Assembly: GCA_019636615.1 (NCBI GenBank) | Contig: JAHBXF010000001.1 | Coordinates: 310,001 to 374,000, forward strand | Direction of reading: 5' to 3' | Length of the DNA: 64,000 nucleotides | Source: Phycisphaeraceae bacterium | Lineage (GTDB): Bacteria > Planctomycetota > Phycisphaerae > Phycisphaerales > UBA1924 | Part shown: piece by piece, positions 1 to 11,399 of the stretch | Layout of the letters: each line of letters begins with the position of its first letter | Numbering within the stretch: position 1 is the stretch's first letter | Notes under the pieces: generated by a model | The model's database searches: none | What the model was told of the DNA's origin: nothing | What the model saw: only the letters and a program-made list of their open reading frames with translations | Translations under genes and position numbers: made by a program

Positions 1-1
1 C

Positions 2-361
2 ACCGGCTACGCCATGCTGGGGCTGACGCAGATGACCGACGGCCGGCGCAGCGTCGTCGTGACCGGCAACAACCTCACCCATATGCACGGGTTGAGCTTT
101 GAAGAAGCGTTCCCGGGTTTTTCCGAGGCCGACCTCATCGATGATCTGCTCTCGGGCGGGGGCGGCGGCGCGGCCTTCCTGCGCACGAACTTCGCCGTGC
201 TCTTCACCCGGCACGGCGCAGAATCGAGCGCGGTTTCTTTCACCGCGGGCGCACCCTTCGGCTCGCTCACGCTCGATGTGGCCGTGGTGCCCGCGCCCGG
301 CGCTGCGGCGCTGGTCTCCTTCGGCCTGCTCGGCGTGATGCGACGCCGCCGACACCAGTGA
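2..361 (+). CDS. PEP-CTERM-like sorted protein, C-terminal part (5' end outside window)
   Basis: The reading frame is open from base 2, so the gene begins upstream of the window. The last 25 or so residues show a small-residue/proline motif (VVPAPGAAAL), a short hydrophobic helix and a final MRRRRHQ cluster. That is the layout of PEP-CTERM-type exosortase sorting signals, here with PAPG in place of PEP, a variant usual in Phycisphaerae. The part before it is an unrecognised extracellular segment rich in Gly and Phe. By family knowledge such proteins are secreted, cleaved at the motif and surface-anchored. The stop overlaps the GTG start of the next gene by four bases, suggesting translational coupling or chance packing. 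Function beyond export is not visible. Confidence 0.75.
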   Translation, partial: TGYAMLGLTQMTDGRRSVVVTGNNLTHMHGLSFEEAFPGFSEADLIDDLLSGGGGGAAFLRTNFAVLFTRHGAESSAVSFTAGAPFGSLTLDVAVVPAPGAAALVSFGLLGVMRRRRHQ

Positions 362-1500
362 AACTCAGCGTCTGCATGATCGTGCGCAATGAAGAATCGC
401 GCCTCGCCCGCGCGCTCGAGTCTGTGCGCGGCATCGCCGACGAGGTTGTCATCACCGATACCGGCTCGACCGACGGCACCATCGCCCTGGCCGAGCAACT
501 GGGCGCCCGCGTCACTCGCTTTGAATGGTGCGACGACTTCGCCGCGGCTCGCAACGCCTGTGCCGCCGCGGCGCGGGGAGAGTGGGTGCTGTGGATCGAC
601 GGCGACGAGCGTCTGAAACCCGGCTGCGGCCCGTCGCTTCTGGCCGAACTTGCCGCCCCGGGCGTCATCGCGTATCAGATGCTGCGTGAAGAGTTTGACG
701 CCGAGAGTGCGCCGGCGCCCGCCGGCGAGATGCACGTGATGCGTCTCTGGCGCCGCGACCTGCCCATCAGGTTTCAGGGCCGCATCCACGAGCACCCGAC
801 GCCGTGGCCGGTGGATCTTGCCCTGAAGACCGGCCGCCGCGTGCTGCTGTCGTCCGCACGCCTTCAACACTGGGGCTACACCCCCGAGCGCCTCCCCGAG
901 AAGTGCCTGCGGGCTGTGCGCCTGTGCGAGATGGAACTGCGCGATCGGCCGGGCCAGTTGTACTACCTGATCGAACTGGCCCGCGGGCTGCTGCAGGTCA
1001 ACACCCCGCAGGCCGTTGCCGCGGCGCGGGCCCCGCTGGACGAGGCAACGCGGATCATGCTCTCGCACCGCGATGCGCCACGAGCGCCGTTGCCCCTTGT
1101 CAGCGCGCTCATCGAGCAACTGCTCGCCATCCGCCACAGCATGCCCGTTGATGTCGACACGTTGCTCGAACTCGCCGCGAGGTGGTTCCCGCGAAGCGTG
1201 CCCCTATTGTGGGCCTCGGCGCGTGTCAGGTCTGAACGGGAGGAATGGCCGCAGGCCGAAGAACTGCTGCGCCGCCTGGAAGACGTGCTGCGCCGCGGCA
1301 CGCACGACCGCTACGCCCCGTTCGACCCGCGCCTGCGCGAGGATGCACGCTTCAACCTCGGTGTGTGCCTGGTGCGGAGAGCCGCGCTGGACGAGGCCCA
1401 GGCCATCTTCACCGAACTGCTGAAAAGCCCGCGGCGCGGGGCCGACGCCCGCAGGAACCTCGATGCGATCCTAGCCTTGCGCGAACGATTCGGCGCGTAG
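358..1500 (+). CDS. Family 2 glycosyltransferase with C-terminal TPR-like region
   Basis: The 380-residue protein opens with the GT-A signature: KLSVCMIVRNEE at 2-13, TDTGSTDGT at 33-41 and the metal-binding DGD at 81-83 (WIDGDERL). This is the SunS/'TPR-glycosyltransferase' subgroup of GT2, which transfers a sugar from a nucleotide donor in the cytoplasm. Residues about 270-375 form helical pairs (a TPR-like unit around DARFNLGVCLVRR) that usually bind the acceptor. The start is GTG, overlapping the preceding stop as GTGA. Acceptor and sugar cannot be told from sequence; the position next to a PEP-CTERM protein hints at surface glycosylation, which is inference. Confidence 0.88.
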   Translation: MKLSVCMIVRNEESRLARALESVRGIADEVVITDTGSTDGTIALAEQLGARVTRFEWCDDFAAARNACAAAARGEWVLWIDGDERLKPGCGPSLLAELAAPGVIAYQMLREEFDAESAPAPAGEMHVMRLWRRDLPIRFQGRIHEHPTPWPVDLALKTGRRVLLSSARLQHWGYTPERLPEKCLRAVRLCEMELRDRPGQLYYLIELARGLLQVNTPQAVAAARAPLDEATRIMLSHRDAPRAPLPLVSALIEQLLAIRHSMPVDVDTLLELAARWFPRSVPLLWASARVRSEREEWPQAEELLRRLEDVLRRGTHDRYAPFDPRLREDARFNLGVCLVRRAALDEAQAIFTELLKSPRRGADARRNLDAILALRERFGA

Positions 1501-1558
1501 AGGCGCGTGCAGGTGCGCGAAAGGCAACCCGCGACGCGCGTTGAAGACCAACGCTGTT

Positions 1559-2143
1559 TCACTCTCGCGCCAGGGCATCGAGCCAAGCGAGCAGTTGTGC
1601 CGCGGAGCGCTGCCCACGCAGCACCGCGAAGACCTTGCCTTCACGCAGCGCATAGGTCATTGGAATCCCGCGCGAACCCAGCATCGCATCGGCGAGTTCG
1701 GGGGAGCGGTCGACTTCGATGTGCGTGGGCAGAAAGCGGGCGTCGCCGAGGCGCGCGATGACGGCCCCGTCGTTGAGCGCATCGCGTTTGTACTGCTGGC
1801 ACGGTGCGCAGCGGTCGGCCGTGGCGAAAGCAAGGACGATTCGATCTGATCCCGCCAGCGCGACGGCGGAATCGAGCCTTGGCGAATCCGCAAGGATCGG
1901 CGGCAGAGCCACAGTTTCGCGGGCCACGATGAAGCCTGTCGTGGGGTCATACTCATGGGCCACTGTCAGTCGATCCATCCATGCCTGGATCGCAGGGGGT
2001 GCGCTCAGCGGCTCATGGCCCGAGCCCGCAGCGGCCGCGCCCGTGGACGGCTGCGCTTGCTTCGAACAACCCGCGGCACAGATCGCCGCGGCACACAGAT
2101 ACAACGAGAGCAAAGCGGCGCGTGGAGTCATGGTGGTAATCAT
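1559..2143 (-). CDS. Thioredoxin-like lipoprotein
   Basis: This is a 194-residue predicted lipoprotein. A hydrophobic signal at 8-22 is followed by the lipobox AAGC with Cys26. The folded part contains the redox pair C112-A-P-C115 and, later, the cis-proline of the thioredoxin fold (GIPMTY, Pro161). Together these support a membrane-anchored thiol-disulfide reductase or thioredoxin-like protein in the periplasm. It runs convergently to the glycosyltransferase and has no operon partner. The start is the first in-frame ATG; a second Met lies four residues later and no strong ribosome site separates them. Its partner protein is unknown. Confidence 0.85.
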   Translation of the reverse strand: MITTMTPRAALLSLYLCAAAICAAGCSKQAQPSTGAAAAGSGHEPLSAPPAIQAWMDRLTVAHEYDPTTGFIVARETVALPPILADSPRLDSAVALAGSDRIVLAFATADRCAPCQQYKRDALNDGAVIARLGDARFLPTHIEVDRSPELADAMLGSRGIPMTYALREGKVFAVLRGQRSAAQLLAWLDALARE

Positions 2144-2680
2144 TCTGGCAATCGTTCACTGTCACCGGCCCCGACGAGGTTGATGCCTGGGCCACAAGGG
2201 CAACCCCCGGACGCCCTCGCTCGATACGTCCGCGTGTATTCGTGCCGCGCTGCGAGCCTGCGATGAGAGCATCTCTGCATCGCGGAGACGCCGGGAGCAT
2301 CAAACCGTGCCTCGCGGCGCGATGGGCCTGCGAAGACGCGGCGCGAAGTAGTGCCGCGGGGGTGACAACGCGGCATCGTGGAAGCACACCAAAGCACAGT
2401 ACGCTGCGCGTCTGCGCCCGGCAGGAATCGCCCCCGGCCCGGGCGAGGCATGGTTCAGCCTCACGAGGTCTTTATGTGCGCGGCGCACTGTTCTGATGGA
2501 ACAGGAAGCCGCCACAACCCTGATGAACACCGCGGCCCCCGCGGAGCGCACACGATCACCGGAGGCGCACATACGTGTTGCGACCCGAGAATACAGTCGC
2601 CCGCGGGCACGACGCCGACTCCTGGGAACCACGGCCCGGCGACGGGATAGACACGAATCAACACGCGTGAGGTATATCTG
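2144..2680. other. Intergenic region with a short conserved-looking reading frame
   Basis: No full gene is visible in these 537 bases. A + strand frame starts at ATG 2496 and begins MEQEAATTLMNTAAP, then becomes Arg-rich and unconvincing up to 2681. The first 14 codons closely match a second short frame at 5929 (MDHEAATNLINAAP), at both DNA and protein level. Such an opening resembles the start of planctomycete ECF sigma factors, so this may be a decayed 5' end. That last step is inference. Confidence 0.45.
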
Positions 2681-3325
2681 ATGGCTCTTTCACCCAAGGC
2701 ACAAAGACTCGCCGCCAAGGTCAGCACGCCCGGCACAAAGATGGGCGACCTCAAGACGCTGGGCAAGGAGATCGGCAAAGACCACGGGCTCGCCATGGAG
2801 CTCTGGTCCACCGGCGCGTTGCACGCGCGGCTGCTCGCCACGCTCGTCTTTGACAAGAAACTTCTCACACAGGATGTTCTCGATCAACTCGTGGCCGACA
2901 TGCGTTCGCACAGCGAGACCGAGCGCAACCAACTCTCAGAGTGGCTTCTGGCAAACCAGTTGATGAAAGACAAGAACCTGACAGCCCTCATCGGAACGTG
3001 GAGAGACAGCGCCTCGCACACGCTCCAACGCCTGTTCTGGTATTACCAGGCACGCCTGCGCTGGACCGGGCAGAAGCCCCCCGGCAACTCTGAGTCGCTG
3101 CTCGACGTGCTGGAGAAAGAGATGGCCAGCGCCGATCCCGAGGTGCAGTGGGCGATGAACTTCTGCGCGTGCCAGATCGCGCTGCACGAGGCCGCGCTGC
3201 GGCCCCGGTGCCTCGCGCTGGGCAAGAAACTGGGGCTTTACAAAGACGAGAAGGTACCCAAGAACTGCACGCCCTCGTACCTCCCCGAGTTTGTGCGGAT
3301 TGAACTCGCGAAGCGGGAAGGGTGA
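2681..3325 (+). CDS. DNA alkylation repair (AlkD-like HEAT-repeat) protein
   Basis: The 214-residue protein is almost wholly helical and matches the AlkC/AlkD DNA-glycosylase family in layout. Supporting segments are ELWSTGALHARLLATLVF (a helix pair with a conserved W-x4-H/A pattern), the W/D-rich turn LIGTWRDS, and the late block PEVQWAMNFCACQIA with a Trp at the start of a helix, all features of AlkD-type sequences. AlkD enzymes remove bulky or N-alkylated purines without flipping the base. It is a lone gene. I see no signal peptide, so the protein should be cytoplasmic. Several planctomycete relatives of this family are uncharacterised, so the substrate is unproven. Confidence 0.75.
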   Translation: MALSPKAQRLAAKVSTPGTKMGDLKTLGKEIGKDHGLAMELWSTGALHARLLATLVFDKKLLTQDVLDQLVADMRSHSETERNQLSEWLLANQLMKDKNLTALIGTWRDSASHTLQRLFWYYQARLRWTGQKPPGNSESLLDVLEKEMASADPEVQWAMNFCACQIALHEAALRPRCLALGKKLGLYKDEKVPKNCTPSYLPEFVRIELAKREG

Positions 3326-3641
3326 TCGGAGTGTCATGCACGGGCTGATGTCGAACAGAGTCATTCCACCTGCCCGAGATGCACTTTGACTATGTGCGCA
3401 ACTTGACGCACGCTCTTTGGCCGCGCGGCCTCACGAAGGCGGCAGGAAGCACCGAGATCGCCGCCAAGCCGCCGAACTCGGTGGCACGGGTAGGGGAAGC
3501 AGGCATGTCGGTGCCAACAGCCACGAGCGCCGCCCCGCCGGCGGGATGTCCTCGTGATTCTACTTCACGCGGCTGTGAGAGTGAGCCACCGGCCCACGAC
3601 GGCCGCGCGTGGGAGGCAGGCGGCGGCTAAGCCCGAGTCGC
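3326..3641. other. Intergenic, no gene seen
   Basis: This lies between the converging ends of the AlkD-like gene and a small membrane protein gene. I see no convincing reading frame, terminator with a U tract, or repeat. Confidence 0.5.
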
Positions 3642-3878
3642 TCAGGCGTTGGCTGGCGCGACGCCGGGCTTCCGCAGCCACGCGAACCAGACCAACGCGA
3701 CGAGCACGATGGGCCAGATGACCATCGCGACGGTGTTCATGGCGCTGGTGAACGTGAACCAACTGAACTTCCAGGGCAGCATGTGCTGGCCCCAGATCCC
3801 CAGCCACCAATGCCCCAGCGTTTCATGGAACACGATACCCGAGAAGAACTTGGCGACTTCGCGAGCACGAACTTGCAT
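3642..3878 (-). CDS. Small single-span membrane protein next to cytochrome b561
   Basis: This 78-residue protein carries one clear membrane helix near 48-68 (MNTVAMVIWPIVLVALVWFAWL). Its N-terminal half is rich in Trp and His (HETLGHWWLGIWGQHMLPWKFSW). It lies 86 bases downstream of the cytochrome b gene on the same strand, so the two are probably cotranscribed. The His-containing aromatic stretch could sit near a heme or quinone site of its partner; that is inference. I do not recognise a named family. Confidence 0.6.
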   Translation of the reverse strand: MQVRAREVAKFFSGIVFHETLGHWWLGIWGQHMLPWKFSWFTFTSAMNTVAMVIWPIVLVALVWFAWLRKPGVAPANA

Positions 3879-3964
3879 GGGAAACCTCTCTTGAGAATGA
3901 ACCAGATCGCCTCAAGCGTCGTAAGGCCGGCTCACCCGAGGCACAGACCCCGCGCGGGGTTGTG

Positions 3965-4699
3965 TCAGTCGTCGTCTTCGTGCCGCCGGCGCTGTTCAAG
4001 ATCGCCCCCCTCGCCGCGCTCGTTCTCGCCGAGCCGCAGGGCCGTGCCGAAAAGCGGGAGCGTTGTGGTCTGGGTCGCGGGGTCGTAGTTCCGCACCAGC
4101 CCCACTGCCCATCCACCGGCGATGATGAGAAAGAGCGCCGCGACAATCGGCTTCGAAGAGGTGATCGCGTTCGATGCCTCGGCACGCTTTCTGCCGTGGA
4201 TCATGCTCGCCGTGATGTTCTCTCGATGGCGGATGGTATGGAACGCCACGCCCATCACGTGAACGACCACCACGCCCACGGTGGTCCACGCGAGGATCTC
4301 GTGCACCTCTTTCACGGCCTCGTTGCCCCGGCCCGTCATGAATCCGGTGACAGCGAGCGCGAGCACCAGGGCGAGCAGCGCAAAGATGGCGACCGAAGAG
4401 CCGGGGTTGTGCCCGATGTGACGCTTGCCGCCGCCGATGATCGCGCCCTTCATGTACTCAACGACCGCGCCCGGCCCGAAGATGAACGAGCCGAACCGGG
4501 CGTAGCGGGTGCCAACGATGCCCCAGACGATGCGGATGACGACCATGAGGGCAATCGTCAGGCCGATGATCCCGTGGTATGGGAAAAGCGGGCTGTGCTC
4601 ACCCATACCCAGCGAGATGACGGCCGCGGCGATGAAGCCGGCCGAGAGCAGCCAGTGGAAGAGGCGGGTGGGCAAATCCCAGATCAGGACGGGGTTCAT
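3965..4699 (-). CDS. Cytochrome b561-type membrane protein
   Basis: The protein is 244 residues when begun at ATG 4699, which has a GGAGAGG ribosome site just upstream and starts with the family hallmark MNPVLIWDLPTRLFHW. The longer in-frame extension upstream lacks membrane character and was rejected. Four or five membrane helices are visible (about 13-31, 42-63, 101-121, 137-157, 185-203). Histidines at 15, 42, 133, 147 and 154 are candidate heme ligands for a diheme b-type cytochrome. Members of this family pass electrons between quinols and soluble cytochromes. The C-terminal 40 residues are charged and cytoplasmic or periplasmic. It sits upstream of a small membrane protein gene that may be a partner. 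Confidence 0.82.
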   Translation of the reverse strand: MNPVLIWDLPTRLFHWLLSAGFIAAAVISLGMGEHSPLFPYHGIIGLTIALMVVIRIVWGIVGTRYARFGSFIFGPGAVVEYMKGAIIGGGKRHIGHNPGSSVAIFALLALVLALAVTGFMTGRGNEAVKEVHEILAWTTVGVVVVHVMGVAFHTIRHRENITASMIHGRKRAEASNAITSSKPIVAALFLIIAGGWAVGLVRNYDPATQTTTLPLFGTALRLGENERGEGGDLEQRRRHEDDD

Positions 4700-5154
4700 G
4701 ATGCCTCTCCGCGGCGTGAACGCGGGCGCGATGCACCCGACAACAGGTGCCTCACCCACACATTCTAATTCCGGATTATCGTATCCCGTTTGCGCCGACG
4801 TTCCAGGACGCGCCGTCCTGCTGGGTGCCGAACGCGTCTCCATGCGCAGTCACTTCCGTAAGGAAAACCGCAACCCCCGGGCCTCGCGACATGGGGGTTT
4901 TTGACAAGAGGCGGGGGGTGGTGTGACACGTTCTCGCTCGAGACGCGGGAGAAGCGTTGCTGAACGGGTTCTTTCCGGCAAGACCACGGGCGGTCCGTGA
5001 GTTCAGGCGTCGAGAACGAGTTCGCGATGGGTTGCCGATGTCGTGACCGACCGACACCGCGTTTCCTAAAGTCATGCTTGAAATCCCTCGCGGATGGTGG
5101 GCTGGCTCGCCGGGGGGATGAGCCGCCCACGCCGGCATGATTGAGGTTCATGGC
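4700..5154. other. Intergenic region containing repeat copy 1
   Basis: This is the divergent gap between the cytochrome b gene and the reductase gene. Apart from the palindromic element at 4871-4927 and the SD for the reductase near 5142, I see no gene. Confidence 0.5.
4871..4927 (+). repeat. Palindromic intergenic element, copy 1
   Basis: It begins CAACCCCCGGGCCTCGCGAC and continues ATGGGGGTTT, then a gap, then GGCGGGGGGTGGTGTGAC. It matches copies at 5757 and 9197 in both the hairpin part and the distal GGGTGGT part. The hairpin in this copy is imperfect because AT replaces CC in the right arm. Confidence 0.7.
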
Positions 5155-5715
5155 ATGAAAACTCAGTACTACACCGCCGCGAGCCTCGATGGCTTCATCG
5201 CGACAGAGGATGACTCGCTCGCCTGGCTCTTCCAACTCGGCGACATGCCCGAGTCGACCTATCCGGACTTCATCTCCAGAGTGGGTGCGATCGCAATGGG
5301 CTCTACGACCTATCGCTGGATTCTGAACAACGCGGAGCAGGTGGCAGCGCAGACTGGATCGTCATGGCCGTACACGTGTCCGACGTGGGTCTTTACCTCT
5401 CGCCCGCACCCTGTGGTTCCCGGAGCAGACATCAGGTTCGCGAGTGGCGACGTGCGGGCGGTGTTTCCCGAGATGCGAAAGGCAGCCGGCGAACAGAATC
5501 TGTGGATCGTCGGCGGCGGTGATCTTGCAGGGCAGTTTGCCGATGCGGGATTGCTCAACGAACTGATCGTTCAGGTCGGCTCTGTCACGCTGGGCCGAGG
5601 AAGGCCGCTTCTGCCGCGCAGACTGCTCCCCCCTGTGCTGCACCTCACGAGTGTGAGCAGGTTGGGCCCCGAGATGGTCGAACTGCGGTACGACATTCGG
5701 GTCGATGCCCCGTAG
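5155..5715 (+). CDS. RibD C-terminal/dihydrofolate reductase-like protein
   Basis: This 186-residue protein belongs to the YyaP/YwjB-like RibD_C-DHFR fold group. It opens with KTQYYTAASLDGFIA, the usual first strand and loop, and has the MGSTTYRW motif, the strand TWVFTSRPHP, and the nucleotide-binding LWIVGGGDLAGQF. Such proteins are predicted NADPH-dependent reductases; substrates are mostly unknown. An earlier ATG at 5137 exists, but GAGG at 5143-5146 fits the ATG at 5155 better and the family begins there. The gene is monocistronic and is followed about 40 bases later by repeat copy 2. Confidence 0.82.
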   Translation: MKTQYYTAASLDGFIATEDDSLAWLFQLGDMPESTYPDFISRVGAIAMGSTTYRWILNNAEQVAAQTGSSWPYTCPTWVFTSRPHPVVPGADIRFASGDVRAVFPEMRKAAGEQNLWIVGGGDLAGQFADAGLLNELIVQVGSVTLGRGRPLLPRRLLPPVLHLTSVSRLGPEMVELRYDIRVDAP

Positions 5716-5756
5716 TAGATCACCGGGACGCCAGATCGTCGGGTTGCCCCAGACGA

Positions 5757-5812
5757 CAACCCCCGGGCCTTGCGACCCGGGGTTATGCGAAGTGAGGGCG
5801 GGGGGTGGTCTG
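5757..5812 (+). repeat. Palindromic intergenic element, copy 2
   Basis: It reads CAACCCCCGGGCCTTGCGAC then CCGGGGTTATGCGAA, a gap, and GGGGGGTGGTCTG. The two arms AACCCCGGG/CCCGGGGTT form a strong hairpin around a short loop. The copy lies just after the reductase stop, in the same orientation as the other two. Confidence 0.8.
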
Positions 5813-5928
5813 CCAGCATGCGATTCGGAGATTCAGAATCACACCGCGGGGATGCGCACGTCCGAAAGGTGAAGGGGCGTCGCGGGTCAGGTCTGCCTTC
5901 AACTATCTTGCACAATGGCCCGAAGCCC

Positions 5929-6018
5929 ATGGACCACGAAGCCGCCACCAATCTGATCAACGCCGCGCCCGCTGATTTGGAACACATCATGGCAGTCGAT
6001 GCCTTCCTCACTCGCTGA
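5929..6018 (+). other. 29-codon reading frame resembling an ECF sigma N-terminus
   Basis: The frame starts MDHEAATNLINAAPAD and ends after DAFLTR. Its first 14 residues match the frame at 2496 with only conservative changes. In planctomycetes a kinase of the type encoded just downstream is often preceded by an ECF sigma gene whose N-terminus looks like this. Here it stops at once, so it is either a tiny peptide or a remnant. I do not assign a function. Confidence 0.3.
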
Positions 6019-6179
6019 GCGAAACCGCGGCAGTCGTTGGGCTACGGTTTGAGGTGGGACTGACTGTCGATCAGACCACGCAAGCACTCGGGATCTCTCC
6101 ACGGTCCTCGGCTCGCGTGCAGACCTGCGCCCGGTCCGTGTAGTTCAAGTCCCTCGTCAACAACCCGTGAGATACAACC

Positions 6180-9146
<2,967 letters not shown>

Positions 9147-9196
9147 GAACTGGGACTGATCCCGCAACACTTCGGCCATCATGTTTGCAATTGCCA

Positions 9197-9253
9197 CAAC
9201 CCCCGGGCCTTGCGACCCGGGGGTTATGCGAATAGAGGACGGTGGGTGGTCTG
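9197..9253 (+). repeat. Palindromic intergenic element, copy 3
   Basis: This is the most perfect copy. AACCCCCGGG and CCCGGGGGTT are exact reverse complements around the 8-base loop CCTTGCGA, and the tail GGTGGGTGGTCTG follows. It lies 50 bases after the kinase stop in the same orientation as the other copies. There is no U tract after the stem, so it is not a classical terminator. Confidence 0.85.
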
Positions 9254-9455
9254 ACGACCTGCGTTTCAGAGATCCAGAGACAGGAGGAGCCGAGGTGATC
9301 CGCCGGCAGGGCCATGCCACGTGTGCGGGCAAGGGCGGTGATTGTCAATTGGGGGCAACGAAATGCTCCAGGACATCCGGCGATTGTGGCGCAGCAGGGA
9401 GTGCGGCATCGAGATGCGGTAGACTTTTTTTGTGCCAGGTCGCATCGGCCGCATC

Positions 9456-10111
9456 ATGATTCGGGTCGCGCTCGGACTCGTGCTGGGTCTTATAACAACA
9501 CTAGGGGTTGCGTGGGCGCGGCGTGGCGTGCGCGAACGTGGTCGACAAGCGAGGCGCCGCTGTATTGGTTCGATGCCAGCGGCACATGGCTGATGCGGTC
9601 GCACGTGGAAGTGAGCGTGACGCGGGTCTTGGTCGTTCCCGGCGGGGGTGTGCTCACGCCTGACCTCGTACCACAGGAATCGATCGCGACGGATCAGGAA
9701 TTGCCGCAGGACCTGCGAGAGGCGGTGCGTGCGAGCGGGCCAGCGGGGCGGGAAGCGCTGATGGCGTGGCGCGTTGGCTGGCCGATGCGTGCGCTCTCAT
9801 GCGTTCAATACTCGTGGCGCTCGACGAAGCACCATACGCGGCTACCTGGGCCACGTACGCCGATGGCCGAGGGTGGACTCGTTCTTGTGCGTTCGGGCGA
9901 GCCGCTGACAGTACTGCCACTGCGCCCCATCGCCGGCGGATTGATCGGGAACATGCTGGTGTATGGCGGGGTGTGGTTTGGAGCAATCTTGGGAGTAGGT
10001 GCGGCGGCGCGGCGGAAGCGGCGTGCGCTGGGGCTGTGCCCGGCGTGTCGATATGACCTGCGCGGGCGTCCGGACAGGGTGTGCCCCGAGTGCGGGATGG
10101 GCAATACCTGA
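9456..10111 (+). pseudogene. Planctomycete membrane protein with C-terminal CPxC zinc ribbon, probable frameshift
   Basis: The C-terminal part (from about 9512) encodes AWRARTWSTSEAPLYWFD, a membrane segment near the end, and the paired zinc-ribbon cysteines LCPACRYDLRG...VCPECG, a hallmark tail of a large family in planctomycetes. The expected N-terminal signal helix, MIRVALGLVLGLITTLGVAW, is encoded at 9456-9515 but in a different frame from the rest. One indel near 9513-9525, in a GC-rich run, would join them. Without it, translation could begin at GTG 9512 or at an upstream start with an untypical N-terminus. Function of the family is unknown. A sequencing error is as likely as a real mutation. 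Confidence 0.6.
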
Positions 10112-10307
10112 CATTCCGATTGCCAAGGTCCCTCTCGACGCAGCGCGCAAAATGGGCCCGCGCGCAAGATCGGGCAAAGCCTGATCGCCCCGGACTCGCC
10201 GCGACGTCAGGCCCGATCGGTTGCGCCAGAGAGTAGTTCGGTCAATGGTCTCGCGAGCGACTCCGGTAGTACTGAGATCGCGCGCCGTGTCGAGCTGCGA
10301 TCCTACC

Positions 10308-11396
10308 ATGCCTCAAGACGCCATGATGAAGAAGAGCATCAACGTTATTCTCGTGCTCGCCGTCGCCACCGGTGTCGTTGTCGGGGCTATCTACGCGTGG
10401 CGGCGGCTCCAGCCCCAGGGGACCTCGGCGGGGTTCATCTCGGGGAATGGGCGACTCGAAGCGACCGAAATCGATGTCTCCACCAAGCTGGCCGGCCGTA
10501 TCGAGGAGATGCTGGTTGACGAGGGGGACTTCGTTGCGGCATCGCAGCCACTGGTCCGGATGCAGACCGATGTCTTGGTCGCCTCACGCGCCGAAGCGGT
10601 TGCGCAGCTGCAGCAGGCAAGACAGGGCGTCGCGACCGCGATTTCGCAGTTGGCGATGCGTGAAGCGGATCTTGCTGCATGTCAGGCTCTGATCGCTCAA
10701 CGAGAGAGCGAGCTGAGCTACTCGCGGCGCAGGTTGGCGAGGTACGAGGCCGCGGGTGAAAAATCCGCGGTCGCCCTTCAAGAGATCGATGAGGAACGCA
10801 CCCGGTCGCTGGTTGCGGAGGCAACCCTGACTGCGGCCCGGGCTCAGGCTACAGCCGCGCAGGCGGCGATCGAGGCGGCTCGGGCCGAGATTGCCGGGGC
10901 AGAAGCGACCGTCGCTGCTCGGGAGGCGACGGTGCAGCGGATCGAGGCGGACATCAAGGACAGCACGCTGGTGTCGCCTCGTGACGGCCGCGTGCAGTAC
11001 CGGCTCGCCCAGCCCGGCGAGGTCCTCGCGGCGGGGGGAAAGGCTTTCAATGTTATCGATCTCAGCGATGTGTACATGACATTCTTCGTGCCCGAGCAGA
11101 CCGCCGGCCGTGTCGCACTGGGCACCGAGGTGCGGCTCGTGCTTGACGCGGCCCCGCAGTACGTCATCCCCGCCGAGGTCTCGTTCATCGCCAGCACAGC
11201 GCAGTTCACACCCAAGACCGTCGAGACTGCGGAGGAACGACAGAAGCTCATGTTCCGGGTGCGGGCGCGCATCGCGCCGGACCTGTTGAAGAAGCACCTC
11301 CACCAGGTGAAGACTGGCGTCCCAGGCGTCGCGTGGATCAGGCTCGATCCGGCGACCCAGTGGCCGCAAGAACTCGCCATCAAGGTGCCGGAGTGA
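10308..11396 (+). CDS. yhiI: HlyD/YhiI-type membrane fusion protein of an ABC exporter
   Basis: The protein is about 362 residues with the ATG at 10308. It has an N-terminal membrane anchor (INVILVLAVATGVVVGAIYAW), then the biotinyl-lipoyl half motif GNGRLEATEIDVSTKLAGRI, a long Ala/Glu/Arg-rich hairpin coiled coil from about 75 to 200, the second lipoyl half (STLVSPRDGRVQYRLAQPGE), and a beta-barrel end. This is the periplasmic adaptor of a type I-like ABC exporter. Three bases separate it from the ATPase gene, and together with the two following genes it copies the E. coli yhiI-rbbA-yhhJ order. The symbol is by homology; the cargo is unknown. Confidence 0.85.
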   Translation: MPQDAMMKKSINVILVLAVATGVVVGAIYAWRRLQPQGTSAGFISGNGRLEATEIDVSTKLAGRIEEMLVDEGDFVAASQPLVRMQTDVLVASRAEAVAQLQQARQGVATAISQLAMREADLAACQALIAQRESELSYSRRRLARYEAAGEKSAVALQEIDEERTRSLVAEATLTAARAQATAAQAAIEAARAEIAGAEATVAAREATVQRIEADIKDSTLVSPRDGRVQYRLAQPGEVLAAGGKAFNVIDLSDVYMTFFVPEQTAGRVALGTEVRLVLDAAPQYVIPAEVSFIASTAQFTPKTVETAEERQKLMFRVRARIAPDLLKKHLHQVKTGVPGVAWIRLDPATQWPQELAIKVPE

Positions 11397-11399
11397 CGC

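Larger units (their letters stand above)
5716..6179. other. Intergenic region upstream of the kinase, with repeat copy 2 and a micro-ORF
   Basis: The 464 bases hold repeat copy 2 (5757-5812) and the 29-codon frame at 5929. The rest shows no gene. It probably contains the kinase promoter, but I see no clear -35/-10 pair. Confidence 0.45.

Noticed and set aside
9197..9253. Rho-independent terminator after the kinase
   Set aside because: The stem is good but no U tract follows and the same element lies upstream of other genes, so it was listed as a repeat.
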